A DNA stretch of 64,000 nt from Dermanyssus gallinae (taxonomy: Eukaryota > Arthropoda > Arachnida > Mesostigmata > Dermanyssidae): contig QVRM01003920.1 in NCBI GenBank assembly GCA_003439945.1, positions 211,501 to 275,500 on the forward strand, written 5' to 3'. This document shows positions 11,533 through 24,699 of this stretch, piece after piece. Position 1 is the stretch's first letter. Every line of letters starts with the position of its first letter. The notes below the pieces were generated by a model, which had not been told where the DNA came from, made no database searches, and worked only from the letters and a program-made list of their open reading frames with translations. The position numbers were made by a program, and so were the translations under genes.

Positions 11533-13385
11533 TTGTATATTTACCCAAGCACTTATCCGCCGATTATGGTCGCCTAAGGTGTTTTAAAAAAATTCTATTG
11601 AGAAGGCTGGCTAAGTTTTCTTAAAACACAATTTCACCAATGTGGTCGAAAATAGACCACAAAGACAGTAAACTGGTTAAGTGCACGAAAGGCATCGTTC
11701 TATTTATCAATCTTATATCTGTTGAGTATTTGTCTTTGTCTTAACGTCTGAGCATTTCTAACTAAAACGATGTTTGGGAAAAATATAACCATGCTTTGGT
11801 CACTTAACCAGGTTACCTAAGGCCTATAACACAACAATATACATTATTACAAGTGCAGACGAACAACTTCACGAAATCTTTGTTTTGGTGAAACTTCTCA
11901 GCCTCCGCCCCGCATGTCCATTCGGCATGTCGTGGTAATTTTCTCAAGATTTGTCAGAAGGGGTGGTTTGATGCATAATCAACGCCACTTTTTGACCAAT
12001 GTTGACTGGTAAGGTAGAATTGCACATATGTTATTACCTCGTATCTACCTTTAGCCGGGCCATCATGCGCTTGTAGTAAACCTATCTAGGCTCTCTTTCC
12101 AGTAGAAGAACAAGGTGGCAGAACAATGTTTATCCAGATTTACAATCAAGAAATAATCTACGCGAGCTGAACTTTATTTAAGGGATGAGCAAACCGTATT
12201 TTTCTTTTTAACTGCTTAATTGCCCACTAATGCTACAAAGTGTGTGGTAAATATGTACCATTGTTTAGATATTACCTAATGTTAAAATGTAAGCTCTTGG
12301 TTACCACGAAAACGTACACTGCAGATTTATGCAATAAAATTCACCTCCACTTAAACGAAATGTAAATAAAACAAAATGTGTATAACAATCAATACATTCT
12401 GTTTATTTCACTTGAATTGAGTATAAAATAAAGCCCATCACATCGGCGACTGGTATCGGGCGGCTATTGCCTTTGGCCACACAGACATGGTAAGTTCAAC
12501 CCCTGGGTTCCACCAAGTTAACGATGAATGTCGTTGCCGGTCCGGCCTGCAGGCATGCGTTAAATGCCACGCAGCGAGCTGCCAGACACATCGCCGGTCT
12601 CTACACTTTTTCGACAGCTGGGATGGTCGCTGAAGTGTTCTAATTGGAAAATGACGATTATACATATAATTATGTGCTATCTTAAAATGCAAACGTATTG
12701 CGAAGTAAACAGTAAGCAAATATAGAAAATAAACTTTATGCATAAGGTTGTTCTCATAGTTTTGAACCAAATAAATTTTGTCTGCATAGCTTATGTAATC
12801 ATTCAACAAAGAGTATAAACTAGCGGCCAAAAATCTCGCTAAATATTTATAGCTTTTTTGTGTATGACAACATTACGGGGGAAAGTTCGAAAAATTAAAA
12901 GCTCGTTTACGCAATAAGGTTAAGTACGAATAATGTTTATTTTAATTTTTTACGTTAAAGGCCGTGAAAAGATAGAAACAAATAGCGAATGATTTAGACT
13001 CAAAACATTTCGCTATCGTTTAACCGAATGAGTCTGCCGAAGAAGCTTCAAACTGCTTTGCCGTCAAAATTAACTCCAAAGATAAATTTATCTATGGAGA
13101 ACTTGGTTTATGTAAATTTTTTTCAAGTTGGGCATCGATTTGGGTCATACTACGCTTAAAGCTATAACAAAAATCACTCAAACCCTTATAGAGAAACATA
13201 GAGTTGATTAAACAACAATTGCAAGGACATCAACGAAGCATCCTCGTCTACAACATACGAGCGAACTGGGCTTTGTGCAAAACGGTGTACATCCAGACTA
13301 ATGACCTTTTGTGTTCTTAAAGATAGTTTTACGTAATATATATTTATATATATATATCTGATATCTCTGATATATATAGATATAT
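11261..13385. other. no recognisable gene; (TA)n at 11493-11531
   Basis: Mostly AT-rich non-coding DNA. A GTAAGT donor-like site occurs near 12487 within a GC-richer patch (12440-12620), but no acceptor or protein domain supports an exon. Confidence 0.4.
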
Positions 13386-13387
13386 AT

Positions 13388-13525
<138 letters not shown>

Positions 13526-14734
13526 TTTTCCTCAGTTTCTGCTACCGAATCCTCGTATTTTATAAGGATCGAGAAATCCTTTCTATAGGGGGTATAAGAA
13601 TCCGTTTTCGGCACAGATTGAATGATCTCGGTGTGTTATACGGGGTCAGGCGAGCAGTAGACGCGATATATCAATGAGGCCTATTCAACCAACTAGTTCG
13701 GTTGGTCGGCTGGGAAAGATGTCTTTCAGTCTTGACAGTGGCGGCAACATCGTCTTGAGATATATACCCCCCGCACCCCATTAAAAGTTTACCCTCCTAT
13801 TTTACACCTAATTGATACATTATAACACATATGAGATCAACAAACTAGCGTACGCAGGAGATATGAGTCGGTCCTTTAATGCACGATACCACGGGATACG
13901 TTTGAAATGTGTTGAGGGTCCGCTCCGTAGTGTGTACACGATATTAAAAACAAAATAGTTTTGCCGTTACAAAGGATACGGTTGAATGTCGGGAGTCAGT
14001 TTCTGCCTATATATCCATAAATATTTTGAAGTACAGTTATATCTTTCACGGGCGATATCGCAATTCAATAACATTTATCACTAGCGATATCCCAATACTT
14101 AAAAAATATGACAGGCGGTCGCTTAGAAATCTAAGATATCTGCTACAAACTTTCTCGAGTAGATTAGTATTATATGCAATACTGTCACACCCATTGTTGG
14201 CATTGTTAGTGCTTGATAGAGTTTAATATAAAAAACAAGCCTTGGTCACTATTAGTTATCGCGCGTTGTAAATGATTCAGGTGGAATTCGTAACATGTGC
14301 AGTGTGCCTATAAACGTAATAGTATTTTTACACCGGAATATTGCTTAAATGTTTAACTGCTTAGGTTATCTTTGCCCACATTTGTGTGATAGACAGCAAA
14401 TTTCGTGCACCATAAGTGCAGCACACTTAGATTCAGCTAGATGCACAACGTCGTTAACTACTCACCTATAGGCCACGTTGTCAATGGCTAGTGACGCATT
14501 CTACCCGCCTTTTTTTAACGCATTTTTTGAGATTATTTAAGAACAGTTTTTAGTAATGCTTCTTATGGCGTATACGCATTATAATCCAAAACAAATATGT
14601 ACCATATTCGAGAATTGAGCCCAGGCCTCGTAGCTACACCAGTCGATGATCTTGCATCTCACTGATACTGTCAGAGCGTTTCGAAAAAGCAGGACACGAT
14701 TTACGATACTAAACGATGATTAACCCTTAAAAAG

Positions 14735-14801
<67 letters not shown>

Positions 14802-16040
14802 CCGCACAAAAATATATCAAGTCAACAACAGCTTCAATTACGATGGGAGGCCGGCAATGCTCGACTTCCGTGCAAACTTCTTTTCTACACACGGACGTAA
14901 CAACCAAAATCTGAACGGCTTTTAGGATCTCAAACTCAGCGCCTTATCTCAGGGCGTCTGGTGCCACGAATGCTTTGCCCGACAGAATGCTCAACTTGGC
15001 CTCGACGAGGGCAGAGGAGAAGGGAACACTTATGGCGGACTCTTCTGTGTGGCACTTGCTGGCGCGGCGACTCGCGCGACGGGCGCTGTCAGAAAAACCG
15101 AGACAAGAAATATGAGCGCTTAGTGCTTCTGCCTGGCTTAGGCTGGCTCTGTTAGAACCTTTCTGTCGGACAAGAGCAGGCCAAACCCTGCCGTAGTGCC
15201 GTGCGTGCGAAGACGCTGCGTTGAGGTGACTAAAAAAAAGAGCGCATACGCTGTTGGGCTAGTAATAAAGTACGGTGCCTTCATAACGCGCAGATGAGTG
15301 GACTTGGCTTGGGCACATATTTTCCGAAGCAGAAGTCCCTTCCTCGGATCTTCGGCGAGTGTTTGCCTTTAAGCGAACAACTTCCAATCTTGCCAAGCAT
15401 TACCGAGAAGTGAGGCCACTATACCGCGCCGGAAGTGAGGAGGACGCGGGCCAGCCGCGAGTCGAGTCCGCGCTGGCTAATCTGGCATAAATGTGCTGGA
15501 CGCAAGCAGCTGCATCTGCAGCTGCTGCAGCATCGTTAAGCAAAACACTCCACATTTCTAAACATTTTCAACATGACTGATTCGCGCGCTATTAGTAACC
15601 GTATAGTCTGACAGCAGCAGCAGCAGTCGATGTCATGACGCTGCAACGAACAACAACAACAAACATCTATATAAATGTCTCGCTATATAGGCGTCTCTAG
15701 CCAAAGCAAAGCTTACAGCGGAAGAGTTTTACAAGTTGCAATCCGTTATCGTATTATAGGTGCGTTGTCAGTCTGGTCAATCAAGGTTAACCCATCAGAA
15801 TTGTGTAAAAAAAAAGGATCTACCAATAATGATGAATAAACATCAAACATCTAGATAAATGTCTAGTTTTCCCGTGCCATTGCCATTGCCGGCCGCGTGT
15901 ATGATTGTGATTGACTAGTCAGGATCATTGTAGTGATCCGATACCGCATTGATCTCGGCTAAGCAACTACTGGATATACATATCCTACTATCCCGTCTAC
16001 TGCCACGCGCTACTTGTTGTTGGTGGTAGTCACCAACCGT
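13526..16040. other. no recognisable gene; (TA)n at 14741-14798
   Basis: No domain-bearing frame. A GC-richer patch at 14950-15560 has short open frames with no recognisable similarity. Confidence 0.4.
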
Positions 16041-16620
16041 CTACGTGGTCCTGTATGTTATTGTTATTGTCGTTATGGTCGACGATGACGGCGCTGTCAT
16101 CATCGTTGTCACCGAATTGGGCTCACTATCTTCACGCCGCCAGGCTACTCGATCGTATTTGTTCGGTGTTGCAGAACGGCACGACGCGGGTCGGGGGGGG
16201 GGGGGGGCGGGATGGGGCGTCTTGACGGCCTACACGGCCTACCCCAACTCCCACCGTTTGCCCCACCCCGTCGGCGCTCAATGTGTCAACACACACACAC
16301 ACCACAGCTATTGTATATTATCGCCCTTATATCTGCAAGACATTCGTCGGCCGTTCGCTGTTGCCTGATCTCTGATCAGAACACAGCAGCCCACAATAAA
16401 CAGAAGCGCCATACAACAACAACAACAGCGGCAGCAGCTGCAGCAGCAGCAACAAAACTAACAACAACACCAACGACAAAAAAGCGGCAGCAACAACAAC
16501 AGCGACAGCAGCAGCAGTAGCAACAACAACAACAACAACAGCAATACTTGCACTGTCTCGTTTCGATGGTCGCATATTGCGAGCTCTCATAAAGTTGGGC
16601 AATGGAAGCAATATAGCATT
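16041..16620. repeat. GC/triplet-repeat block (G14, CAG/CAA)
   Basis: Contains a G homopolymer at about 16194-16207, a short CA run (16291-16302), and CAA/CAG triplets from 16410 to 16545 that translate to Gln/Thr-rich protein on one strand and Val/Leu-rich protein on the other. Low complexity explains the open frames. Confidence 0.6.
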
Positions 16621-16877
16621 GTTACTCGTTGTATGTAGCTGCTATTGTTGCGATGCACTCGTTGTCTTACTGTCCTACAGCTGCTATTGTTTTGATGCAC
16701 TTGTTTCTTAACGACCACAAAATGTTATGCACGATATGGCGAGCGGCGTTAAAGGCAGAAGCTATGAAGAACAACGCGTCAATAGCGGCTTCGGTTTGAG
16801 ATTCATAGAGTAGCGTCTCTAATCTCTCTCTCTTTTTCTTTATATATATATATACCGACACGCTCGCCCCCTCGAAC

Positions 16878-17183
16878 ATGGAGGCCAGCGCATCAGCCGC
16901 TGGCTCCGCAGCACGCAAGGCTGAACGTCTAAAGACCAACAAATACGCCCAGCTCACCGACGAGTTCATTTTTGTGCCACTAGTATTGGAGACACTAGGG
17001 GGACCTGGCCCTGAGGCATGGTCACTTTTACAGAAGATTGGCAAACGAATTGAACTCACGACGGGGGACAAAAGAGCTTTCGACTTTCTACTCCAGCGGC
17101 TATCTCTGGCGGTTCAGCGCGGCAATGCGGCAGCAATTATGGGCACAATGAGGGGCTGCCTCGAGTATAAGCTCGATTGGTAG
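16878..17183 (+). pseudogene. C-terminal domain fragment of a nuclease-type LINE, family 2
   Basis: 101 residues from an ATG (MEASASAAGSAAR...) contain KYAQLTDEFIFVPLVLETLG, then a helical segment and the LLQRLSLAVQRGNAAAIMGT block. The same block ends the fragments at 38592 and 45137 (FLRQALSLAVCRGNAASILG), where it follows a CCHC zinc knuckle and a nuclease-like domain. Identity to those two is only about 40 percent by eye, so this is another family of the same type. It is cut off upstream of the K-Y motif and sits between TA-rich sequence (16844-16855) and a long (TA)n tract at 17262. It could be mistaken for a small host gene because it is open and has an ATG. Confidence 0.55.
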
Positions 17184-17257
17184 CACCCCTCACAAGCCCA
17201 AGAGTAGTTAGATATTCATATTCCACTGTAACTTCAAAATGAAATAAAACCAAATTC

Positions 17258-17261
<4 letters not shown>

Positions 17262-17348
<87 letters not shown>
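17262..17348. repeat. (TA)n microsatellite with TACATA interruptions
   Basis: An almost pure TA tract of about 87 bp directly downstream of the LINE C-terminal fragment. Confidence 0.95.
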
Positions 17349-17350
<2 letters not shown>

Positions 17351-17939
17351 CACCTTTATATGTTATGTGATTGTGAAGAACATCAGTCACAACATGCGTC
17401 ACACACAACATGTCACAACACGCCCCTGTGAGGCTCAACCAGTGCGACCTGCACTCCGTCTTTGCAGGTTCTCCTATGTCTCGACAGTACGGGTCTTTGC
17501 TAAGAGAGTTCTTGCAAGTTGTTAGAACGCCTAACGCGGCTTCCCGCTCTACTTTCGTGCGAACGCAAATGTCCAAGTGTTCTCCTCGAGAAGTTTACGT
17601 AGTTTCGTCACCGCTACGCTAACTCGTTCGCTTCCGTCGATCCGCCCAGAGAATAGATGCATTAAAGCTACGGCGTCTTGTCAGCTGTATGAGCAACGCA
17701 GAAAAGACTCTGTCGTAACCGCCAAAACTAAATGTACGACGGTATTAGCCCGCCGACGAAACAGGCAACAGCAGCAGCAACAGCAAAGTGTGTAACCGCA
17801 GTCTTAGTGCGATAACATGTCCCAGTTACGGCGACACAACTCGATCCGCTTCGAACGAAGAAGCTGTGTGCTTACGTCAATGCAAACTGCATACGAGAGC
17901 CCTCACGAAATTTAAATAGGAACCATATACCTGACCATA

Positions 17940-17973
<34 letters not shown>

Positions 17974-17989
17974 CTATTCGCGCTAGGGA

Positions 17990-19512
17990 AAATCAATTTT
18001 CCTTCTTTCCAGGCTTACGGCGACTGCGTCGCAGAGTTAATAAGATGTACCGCAGACATCGTGAGAGAAATTCGGTACAGTCTAAAATTTCCTATTTAAA
18101 CAGTCGTCGCCGCTACCCCAATGCAATCCGATCTGCGAGGACAGCATTCTACCGCAATCGCTTTGCTTCCTTGCGCGATGACTCTGGAAATTCATCAATG
18201 GAATCTGTGGTAGGCTGGTGGTTGAAATTGCAGGCGAGCTAAACCGTCACTTTGCCACGTTAGAAAATACTACGGCCGCTCACCTCGAAAAGAGCAGAGA
18301 TATAGGAACTTTCCTGGACGAGGTATGGAGAAAAATGGCAGTGTGTTTTCACTTTCTGCTGATTCTGTTCCTGAGGTCCTTGATGTCCGTCTTAAAGCAA
18401 GCTGGGGTCAAGGCGGCTCATGGGAGTGCCTGCAAAACTGTCAAAGCTGGCAGCTTCATCAATTGCAGTACCTCTAACTGCCATTATAAATTATTCGTTT
18501 GAATCAAAAGTTTTGTCTTGCAGTCTTTCTCGGCGTGTCGGTGCTTTTTAATTGCGTTGATCATTCCTTTCTGTTTCAAATACTCGCTCAGCTGGGTTTC
18601 TCCGCGCCGACTGTTGCCTAGTTAAGATCCTAACTCTTAGGACGAAGACAGGTGGTACGAGCTGGTCAAATGGAGTCCTCGTGGCAGCAGATTGACATCG
18701 GTACCCCTCAAGGCTCGGTTCTTGGTCTTTTTATATTTCATCTGAACTTCATTCTATTGAGCATCCAGAGGCTAAACCTTGGCTTAACTATTGCTTTTGC
18801 TGAGGACACTACGCTACTGTTTGAAGTAAATCATCGATTTTAATAATCATCGACTTGCACCAGTCGCTTTTAAATGTTGATAAGATCATTTGCATTTTTT
18901 AACGATTTCAGACTAGTTGTCAATGCTAGTAAAACGAATTGCATAGTTTTTCGTTCATCGCCAAGGCAACTTGCATTACCTGACAACTTAATACTCAGGA
19001 CACGGAACATTGAGCTACCGCATACCGCTAGGCGTCTGGGGCTCATTCTCTCATCTCAGGAAACCATGAGAACAAGGAAACACTTCTTCGTTCGTGAACT
19101 AAAACAGTGGCTTTTAATTTCACAGTCAGAATCGGGCTTGTGATCTAGGTAAACCCGAAATTGGGATTGTTTAGCTTTGCATATAGAGACAGAGACTCTG
19201 ATTGGATAGTAATATTTCTACGTGGGTTACCCATAGTTGTGATTTGTAAAGATGCTGTACTAGTGAAGTGTACTTTGTTTGCGCGTATATTTGCAAGTGT
19301 GTTGCCTTATATGTTGTTCGCGTTCTATCATCATATCTTATCTGTGGTGCACCACGGGTATTCTATATTTGTGTTTTACCCTGAACTATTTCGAAATCCA
19401 GCTGAACATAGTCCCGCATAGCAAGGTGTCCAGATGTTTTAGGCACTCGCGCAGGAGATGCTCTCTTGACTGGACTATGAGTGTTTTATATCTAGATTTA
19501 GATTTAGATTAG
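17990..19512 (+). pseudogene. CR1/Jockey-group LINE, decayed reverse transcriptase
   Basis: The order is that of CR1/L2/Jockey elements. At 18045-18240 is a basic linker between EN and RT (RRHRERNS... AIRSARTAFYRNRFASL). At about 18545-18610 comes FNCVDHSFLFQILAQLGFSAPTV, the KAFD-block equivalent with C-V-D-H, followed by stops. At 18690-18730 is GTPQGSVLGLF. At 18790-18815 is AFAEDTTLLF, the catalytic F-A-D-D region with the first Asp changed to Glu. At 18874-19140 is the thumb-like region with NASKTNCIVF and ARRLGLIL. The sequence ends near a TAGATT tandem (19490-19510), resembling the short tandem tails of L2/CR1 elements. A (TA)n run lies just upstream at about 17950-17973. Several stops and frameshifts make it inactive. 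Confidence 0.65.
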
Positions 19513-20290
19513 TGTAACACAACTGCTCCATGTCAGCTTAGCCGCGTGCGCTCACTGAATACAGACTCGTATACTATGCTCTAATTTTATGATTCTACCA
19601 ATCCGTTTCCTTTCTATGAAATAAGGATGGCGTCGTTATGCTATCAAACTATTTATACCGTGTGCTTACACAAACTTAAAACACAAAACTCTATGTTTTC
19701 GTATTCCATCAAATGCTTAATCACTAAAGGGCTTTTTCTTTCTCAAAATGAACCTGTCTTATAATATTTTCATTCAATTTTATAATAGATTATTTCCACG
19801 TCCCCTAGCACGCCTAAGTTTAAAAGCCTTCTTAGTGCGCCTAAACAGGGCTCTCAAACTCTTCCGACTTAGAGCTGCAGACCTTATTTTTTTTACCAAT
19901 TATACGTATTTCAGCGCACCCTCTCTTGGTAGTTTGCTATTGTAGTAACGTACGTTTAGCACACATCCGTAAGTTTTACTTCTGCCTGACTTGTTCTCTA
20001 CCGTTTGCGTTAACAACTGCAACGGTACCTGACGCATTATGTTCAAATTTAGCCTTTTTCCGTACGTACTGCTCGTTACGCCCGCTCTGTAGAAAGTATA
20101 AGTGTTCTTACTTGTTTGTAAATCGCGATTCGTTATCGTACTTTGCCAATACATGTTGGCCGTTTTAATACATTTATGTCATAGTTAGACGTGTTATGCT
20201 GTCCATTAAATAATATACAGGATGTGCCTAGATATAAATTACAACACCTTTACTTGTTTTTATTTTTTATTTCATTACTTCAAGTTAAGA
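19513..20290. other. no recognisable gene
   Basis: AT-rich DNA between two LINE copies. The open frame at 19748-19945 has no recognisable similarity. CAA/CAG triplets occur at 20299-20331. Confidence 0.4.
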
Positions 20291-20334
20291 ATTGTGGCAG
20301 CAACAACAACAGCAACAACAACAACAACAACATG

Positions 20335-22995
20335 AATCCACGTGACACTAACCAAGGCTCCGTTCGATCCAAATCCTACGGACTCGCATACTCTGCCAAC
20401 ATGTCTCCGAGTTACGGGTTGTGGAAGAGAATCACCCTTTACATGGATAGACGTAAACTACGTCGGTCGGTTCTACTCATGTTACAGCAGTTCCAACAGC
20501 ACGCTCGTCGACCTGTACGGCCTGCTCGAGGATATGACATTGTCAGCGAGGGATTGCCCTCTACCACTAGTAGTCTAAAGTGGAGACTTTACCGCAGCCT
20601 CGACAGCATGAGGGGCAACCAGCACTAATAGAAGAGGCAGACTTGCTTTTGAGTGGTTAGCGATGCATAACTTTATTGTTCATAATAAAGAAAACGACCC
20701 TTCCTTCCACCGCGGGGGAACTGAGTCGCACATTGATTTGACGATTTCTTGACAAAGAGAACCTTAGCGATCACTACTGTATAGAATTTGACGTCGACGG
20801 AGTCACTTCATCAGCAGCCCTTCCTACCCCCGTTTGGACACAACGGCTAAAACCACCTGACAACTGGCAAGGATACTAGAAATAAAGGGAGAACCTGAAT
20901 CCGCTCAAGGTCTTCGGAATATTCTGAGGAAAGTGTGCAAGACGCCAAGCAAGAGACGAACGCATCCAAAGCGACTACATTCAGTTTTGCCGAAATATTG
21001 GTGGAACGGAGAGATCGCGGAAGCCCGTAGACGCTGCATTCTGTCCTACACGCCAGGCGAAGATTCACCAGAGCAAGTCGAAGCAGCATGGATAAGACAA
21101 GCATTGCGCAACTACAAGGCGAATTTAAAGGTCTTAGGGCCACACTACTCATGACTATAGACGAAAGCAAGAAACGATGCTCGATTCTTGTTGGAAACAG
21201 AAAACGAACCGTGGGAACGACCTTTACAAGCTTATCCGTGGCAAAACAGAAACAAGAAACAGCGCTAACCTTTCCCCGGACAAACGCCGATAAGTAATAG
21301 AAACGCATTTTTTCCCGGCACCCACATATTAACAGGACGCCGTTCGAAGCGGATGTGGCCGAGAGACCAGCTCAAGAAATTACTCCAGAGGAGGTCTGTG
21401 CAGCGGGAGAGAAACTAAAGGCCGGAAAAGCACCAGGCCCTGATGGTATACCAGCCTCCGCCGAAAAAAAATTTAAAGGGTTTCCTAAAGTAGTTTCCCA
21501 CATTTTCACACGAGTACTCAGATCCGGACGCCTGTCTCTGATTTGGAATAAAGCCGACTTTGTGCTTATCCCCAAAGTGAACCCCAAAGTACCGGCCAAT
21601 CTTGGAAGGAACTTACTCAGTCAAGAAAAAGGGAGTTCCGAACTACCTTTGTCGGGTTGTCTCGGACTACCTTAACGAACGGCGGGTAGACAACGAGGAA
21701 TCTGAACTTAAAATGATAGCTGGAGTTCCTTAGAATTCCATCTTGGGTTCTCTTTTATGAAACTTGGCGTACGGCGATGTCCTACGCCTGAGTAACCTAC
21801 TAGAAGGAAAAAGCTGCTAGCGTATGTGGATGACCTTGCAGTTGGCTCCCCCCAGCAACTGGAACTCAGAGCCAATGACGCCCTGGCGGGGTTTCCGTCT
21901 GGATGAGGGGAGCGGGTTTGATGCTGGCCCCTACCAAAAGCGAGGGAGTCGTCTTGTTTCGTCCAAGACAGTGGCCCCCGAAGCTAATCTTGAGCGGTCA
22001 AGACATTTATGTGGTTAACTTAGCCCGCTATCTGCGAATGTACTTGGACAGAGGCTTGTGAGGTACATCTCACCTCCGCTTGACTGCAGAGAAGTCGAGC
22101 CCGGTGGTGTAGTGCGTTCGTCTGCGCCTCGCAACCGGAGAGGACACATAGGTGCGCGGATTCGAGCCCCACCGTTACACATTTGTATTTATGGGAGTCC
22201 GTCTGTGAAGCAATGCGAAGAGCAGTCCCGTAGACGTTAAATCTTGGCTGAGGCTCAGTCCTAAAAACTTTTGGCTGCAGAGAGAGCCACCAAAGTTTTA
22301 CACGGCATCGCCCGGCTGATGCCAAATACATTCGGACCTCGAGAATCGAAGTGACGCTTTTTTATGTCGGTTGCCGGGTCGATTTTGTTATTCACGGCCC
22401 CGGAGCCATTAACCCTACTGATTCCGGCCCGCAACGCATCGCTGCTTTACGAACTATGATTACCTACAAAACGGTCAGCACGGCGGCTGTCCTTGTACTG
22501 GCTGCTACGATCCCTTGGGACGACAAGGCCGACGAACGTCGTCGCTTGTGGGCGGAACCGACAAGCAAGGGAGAAGAAGAAATGCTAAGACGTTGGTTTC
22601 TTGGCAGAATAAATGAGACGCCATACCGGACGGGGCACCTGAGTGACCACAGAAAGTGACGGCAGCCTTAAAAAGCTGATACACCTTCTTAGGAACTCAC
22701 GTGATGATTGGAATCGTATAGCTGGTACAATCGAAGCCTTTATGCACGCCAAAGAAGAGAATAATCGCTTTTACCTGACAAGTTCCCATGAGGCACTCCA
22801 TGGTAGCTAAAATAAGAGCACTACTATTCACCCCCTCAATCGCTTGCGCAGTTCACAGTTGAGTGTGGGTGTAAGGACACGACTGGTTTTTGGTGTGTTG
22901 GAGCCCCACCCTACCAGTCCATACTTGCTGCTGAGCTTTTGTGCTGTGGCGTCTGTGTGTGCAAACCTCATTTTCCAGTTAGTCCCTTGAAAAAT
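20335..22995 (+). pseudogene. R1-clade retrotransposon copy A (EN, RT, C-terminus, 3' UTR)
   Basis: R1 elements copy themselves by target-primed reverse transcription using an APE-type endonuclease and an RT. Endonuclease: 20450-20760 reads NYVGRFYSCYSSSNSTL, then LVV, stop, SGDFTAAS and RRGRLAFEWLAMHNF, then GGTESHIDLTIS. Linker: 20985-21060 has PKYWWNGEIAEARRRC. RT: 21355-21600 has the GKAPGPDGIP block and WNKADFVLIPK; GVP.NSILG is near 21722; AYVDDLAV is at 21820-21843. Post-RT: RYLRMYLDRGL at about 22030, KTVSTAAVLVLAATIPWD at 22480-22520, and DDWNRIAGTIEAFMHAKEE near 22705. The 3' UTR (22870-22995) matches those of the copies at 60.5 and 61.1 kb. At least six frameshifts or stops and one SINE insertion are present; the ORF1 (gag) region is missing. 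Confidence 0.85.
22093..22274 (+). mobile_element. tRNA-derived SINE inserted in R1 copy A
   Basis: About 182 bp that interrupt the R1 reading between the codons for AEK and LAAERATK. It is bounded by a 9-bp direct repeat CTGCAGAGA (22084-22092 and 22275-22283), a target-site duplication. Its head, 22102-22173, is tRNA-like: GGTGG at the 5' side can pair with CCACC at the 3' side, TGGTGTAGTGCG resembles an RNA polymerase III A box, and GGATTCGAGCC resembles a B box. The cloverleaf is degenerate, so it is not a functional tRNA. A related copy lies on the minus strand at 37235-37336. Confidence 0.7.
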
Positions 22996-24560
22996 CAATG
23001 GGCAAACAGGAATAGTAAAACGAGCAGGATAGTCAGTAACGTCAGCAATGATATCAAACAAGCAAGGATTCACGGTCGTCAAGCGAGCTTTGTTGATGTG
23101 TATAGCAGCAGCATCGTTGTTGAATGTTGATGTAAATGCTTGATATTGTTCGAAACGCCGGCAACGTCGTTGTCGCGTACAGATGCCGACGATCGACGGC
23201 GCGGGGGCGGGAGGGTGAATGATTCGTGCAGGGGTCGGAAGTACAGGGCTTTGCGTTGTTTGCAATTTTTGCTGCTCCAGCAGCATAGGCGGCTACTGAC
23301 AGAACAAAGAGGGCTGCAATATCACCCGTCGCCTCGTCAGCTGTTGGCTGCATGAGTGTGACGGCGGGCGGGCAAACTTCGCAGCAGAAGGCCACACGGA
23401 ACAACGAGAAACACGAGCGCATGCTCCCGATGAGCGTTCCTATGACAGCCACAGGCGCCTGTATGTACGTCGACAGCAGCTGCCGGTTGTACCGAAGTAG
23501 AACGCGGACAATGTGACTTACGGGGGGGTCACTAAGGACGAGAGCTGCGAAGTGCTGGGAGGGGCGGAGGGACAAGCATGTAACAAGATCTCGGGAGAAT
23601 GGCGGACTTACGTCTCTCAATCGGTGACAAGACCACGATGGAGACCGCCGCGTATTGTTGTCTCGTTGTTGTGGGCGTCGTTGCTGTTTATTGTCGTTAT
23701 TATTGTTGCTCTTGCTTCTGTTGTTGTTGTTGTTGTTGTTGTTGCTGCTGCTGCTGCTGCTGTTGTTAAATCAGTCCCCAGGGATGTGTCCGCACACGTC
23801 ACAGAAGAACCCCACTGCACATGTACGGACTGTGTCCAACCTTAATAGCGACGGCCGGAGAAACAGCAGAAGTAGCAACAACAGCAGCAGCAATGACAAC
23901 AACATCATTATTATTAGACGACGGATTTGAACGCCTCGTTTGCCCATTTCGAACGTTCGCGTGTGTTGTTCGTGTGGATGTGGGAATCATTTTGTCACGA
24001 GCAAGCGGGGAACCTACACATAACGGCTTTCTGTTGTCGTTATGTGTGCATAGTCCAGAAATGTTGTCCAAAGCACGTTGCACGTTGTGTGTTGCACGCA
24101 TACTAAAGCCGAAGCGCTTTGCGACCACCAATGGCGGTGAACGAGAGGTCGGCGAGGCAAGTCGAACTAAGCAGCTGATCGATTAGCCATGAAAGCGATC
24201 GTACATGGTTCATACGCACGGCTATAAGGCCACCATTACCATTACGATTCCACACTACCACGGCTAGCAGCATCAGCACGCGTGAAGGCGTGCACACGGA
24301 ATGCACGCAACACGCAGGTGGTATGCACAAGTGTAGCACCGAACTGGATAGAGTGAAGCGAGCGGCTAGGAGGAAACACACGTGCATGATGCATACAAAC
24401 AGCAGCGGGGATGTCGGGGTTGACACGTTGATCGAGAAACGAAGCAGATGAGCTTGGATTCCGTCGATCCGAGACAGGAACAGCCCGATGTCCCGCTTGC
24501 CCGAGCCTGAAAGAGGAGCATTGAAAGTCGATAATCAAATGACCCTTGCACGCTACTGCG
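22996..24560. repeat. GC-rich block with GTT/GCT triplets
   Basis: Holds a (GTT)n(GCT)n tract at 23720-23767, CAG/CAA triplets at 23860-23905 and several open frames in overlapping registers on both strands, all low-complexity or without recognisable domains. A host exon may hide here, but I cannot point to one. Confidence 0.5.
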
Positions 24561-24569
24561 CCTTACTAA

Positions 24570-24690
24570 CCCAACAACAACGACAACAGCAACAACAACT
24601 ACAACAACAGCAACTACAACAACAGCAACAGCAGCAGTAAACAACACCAACAAGAGCGACAACAACAATAGCAACAACAACACTGTTACA
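24570..24690. repeat. CAA/CAG triplet tract
   Basis: About 120 bp of mixed CAA, CAG and CTA triplets. The complementary strand reads as an uninterrupted Val/Leu-rich frame because no triplet in the repeat is a stop. Confidence 0.85.
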
Positions 24691-24699
24691 GCCATTACC

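Noticed and set aside
22102..22173. Functional tRNA gene
   Set aside because: The anticodon arm and T stem contain mismatches and the unit is bounded by a target duplication inside an R1; better explained as a SINE.
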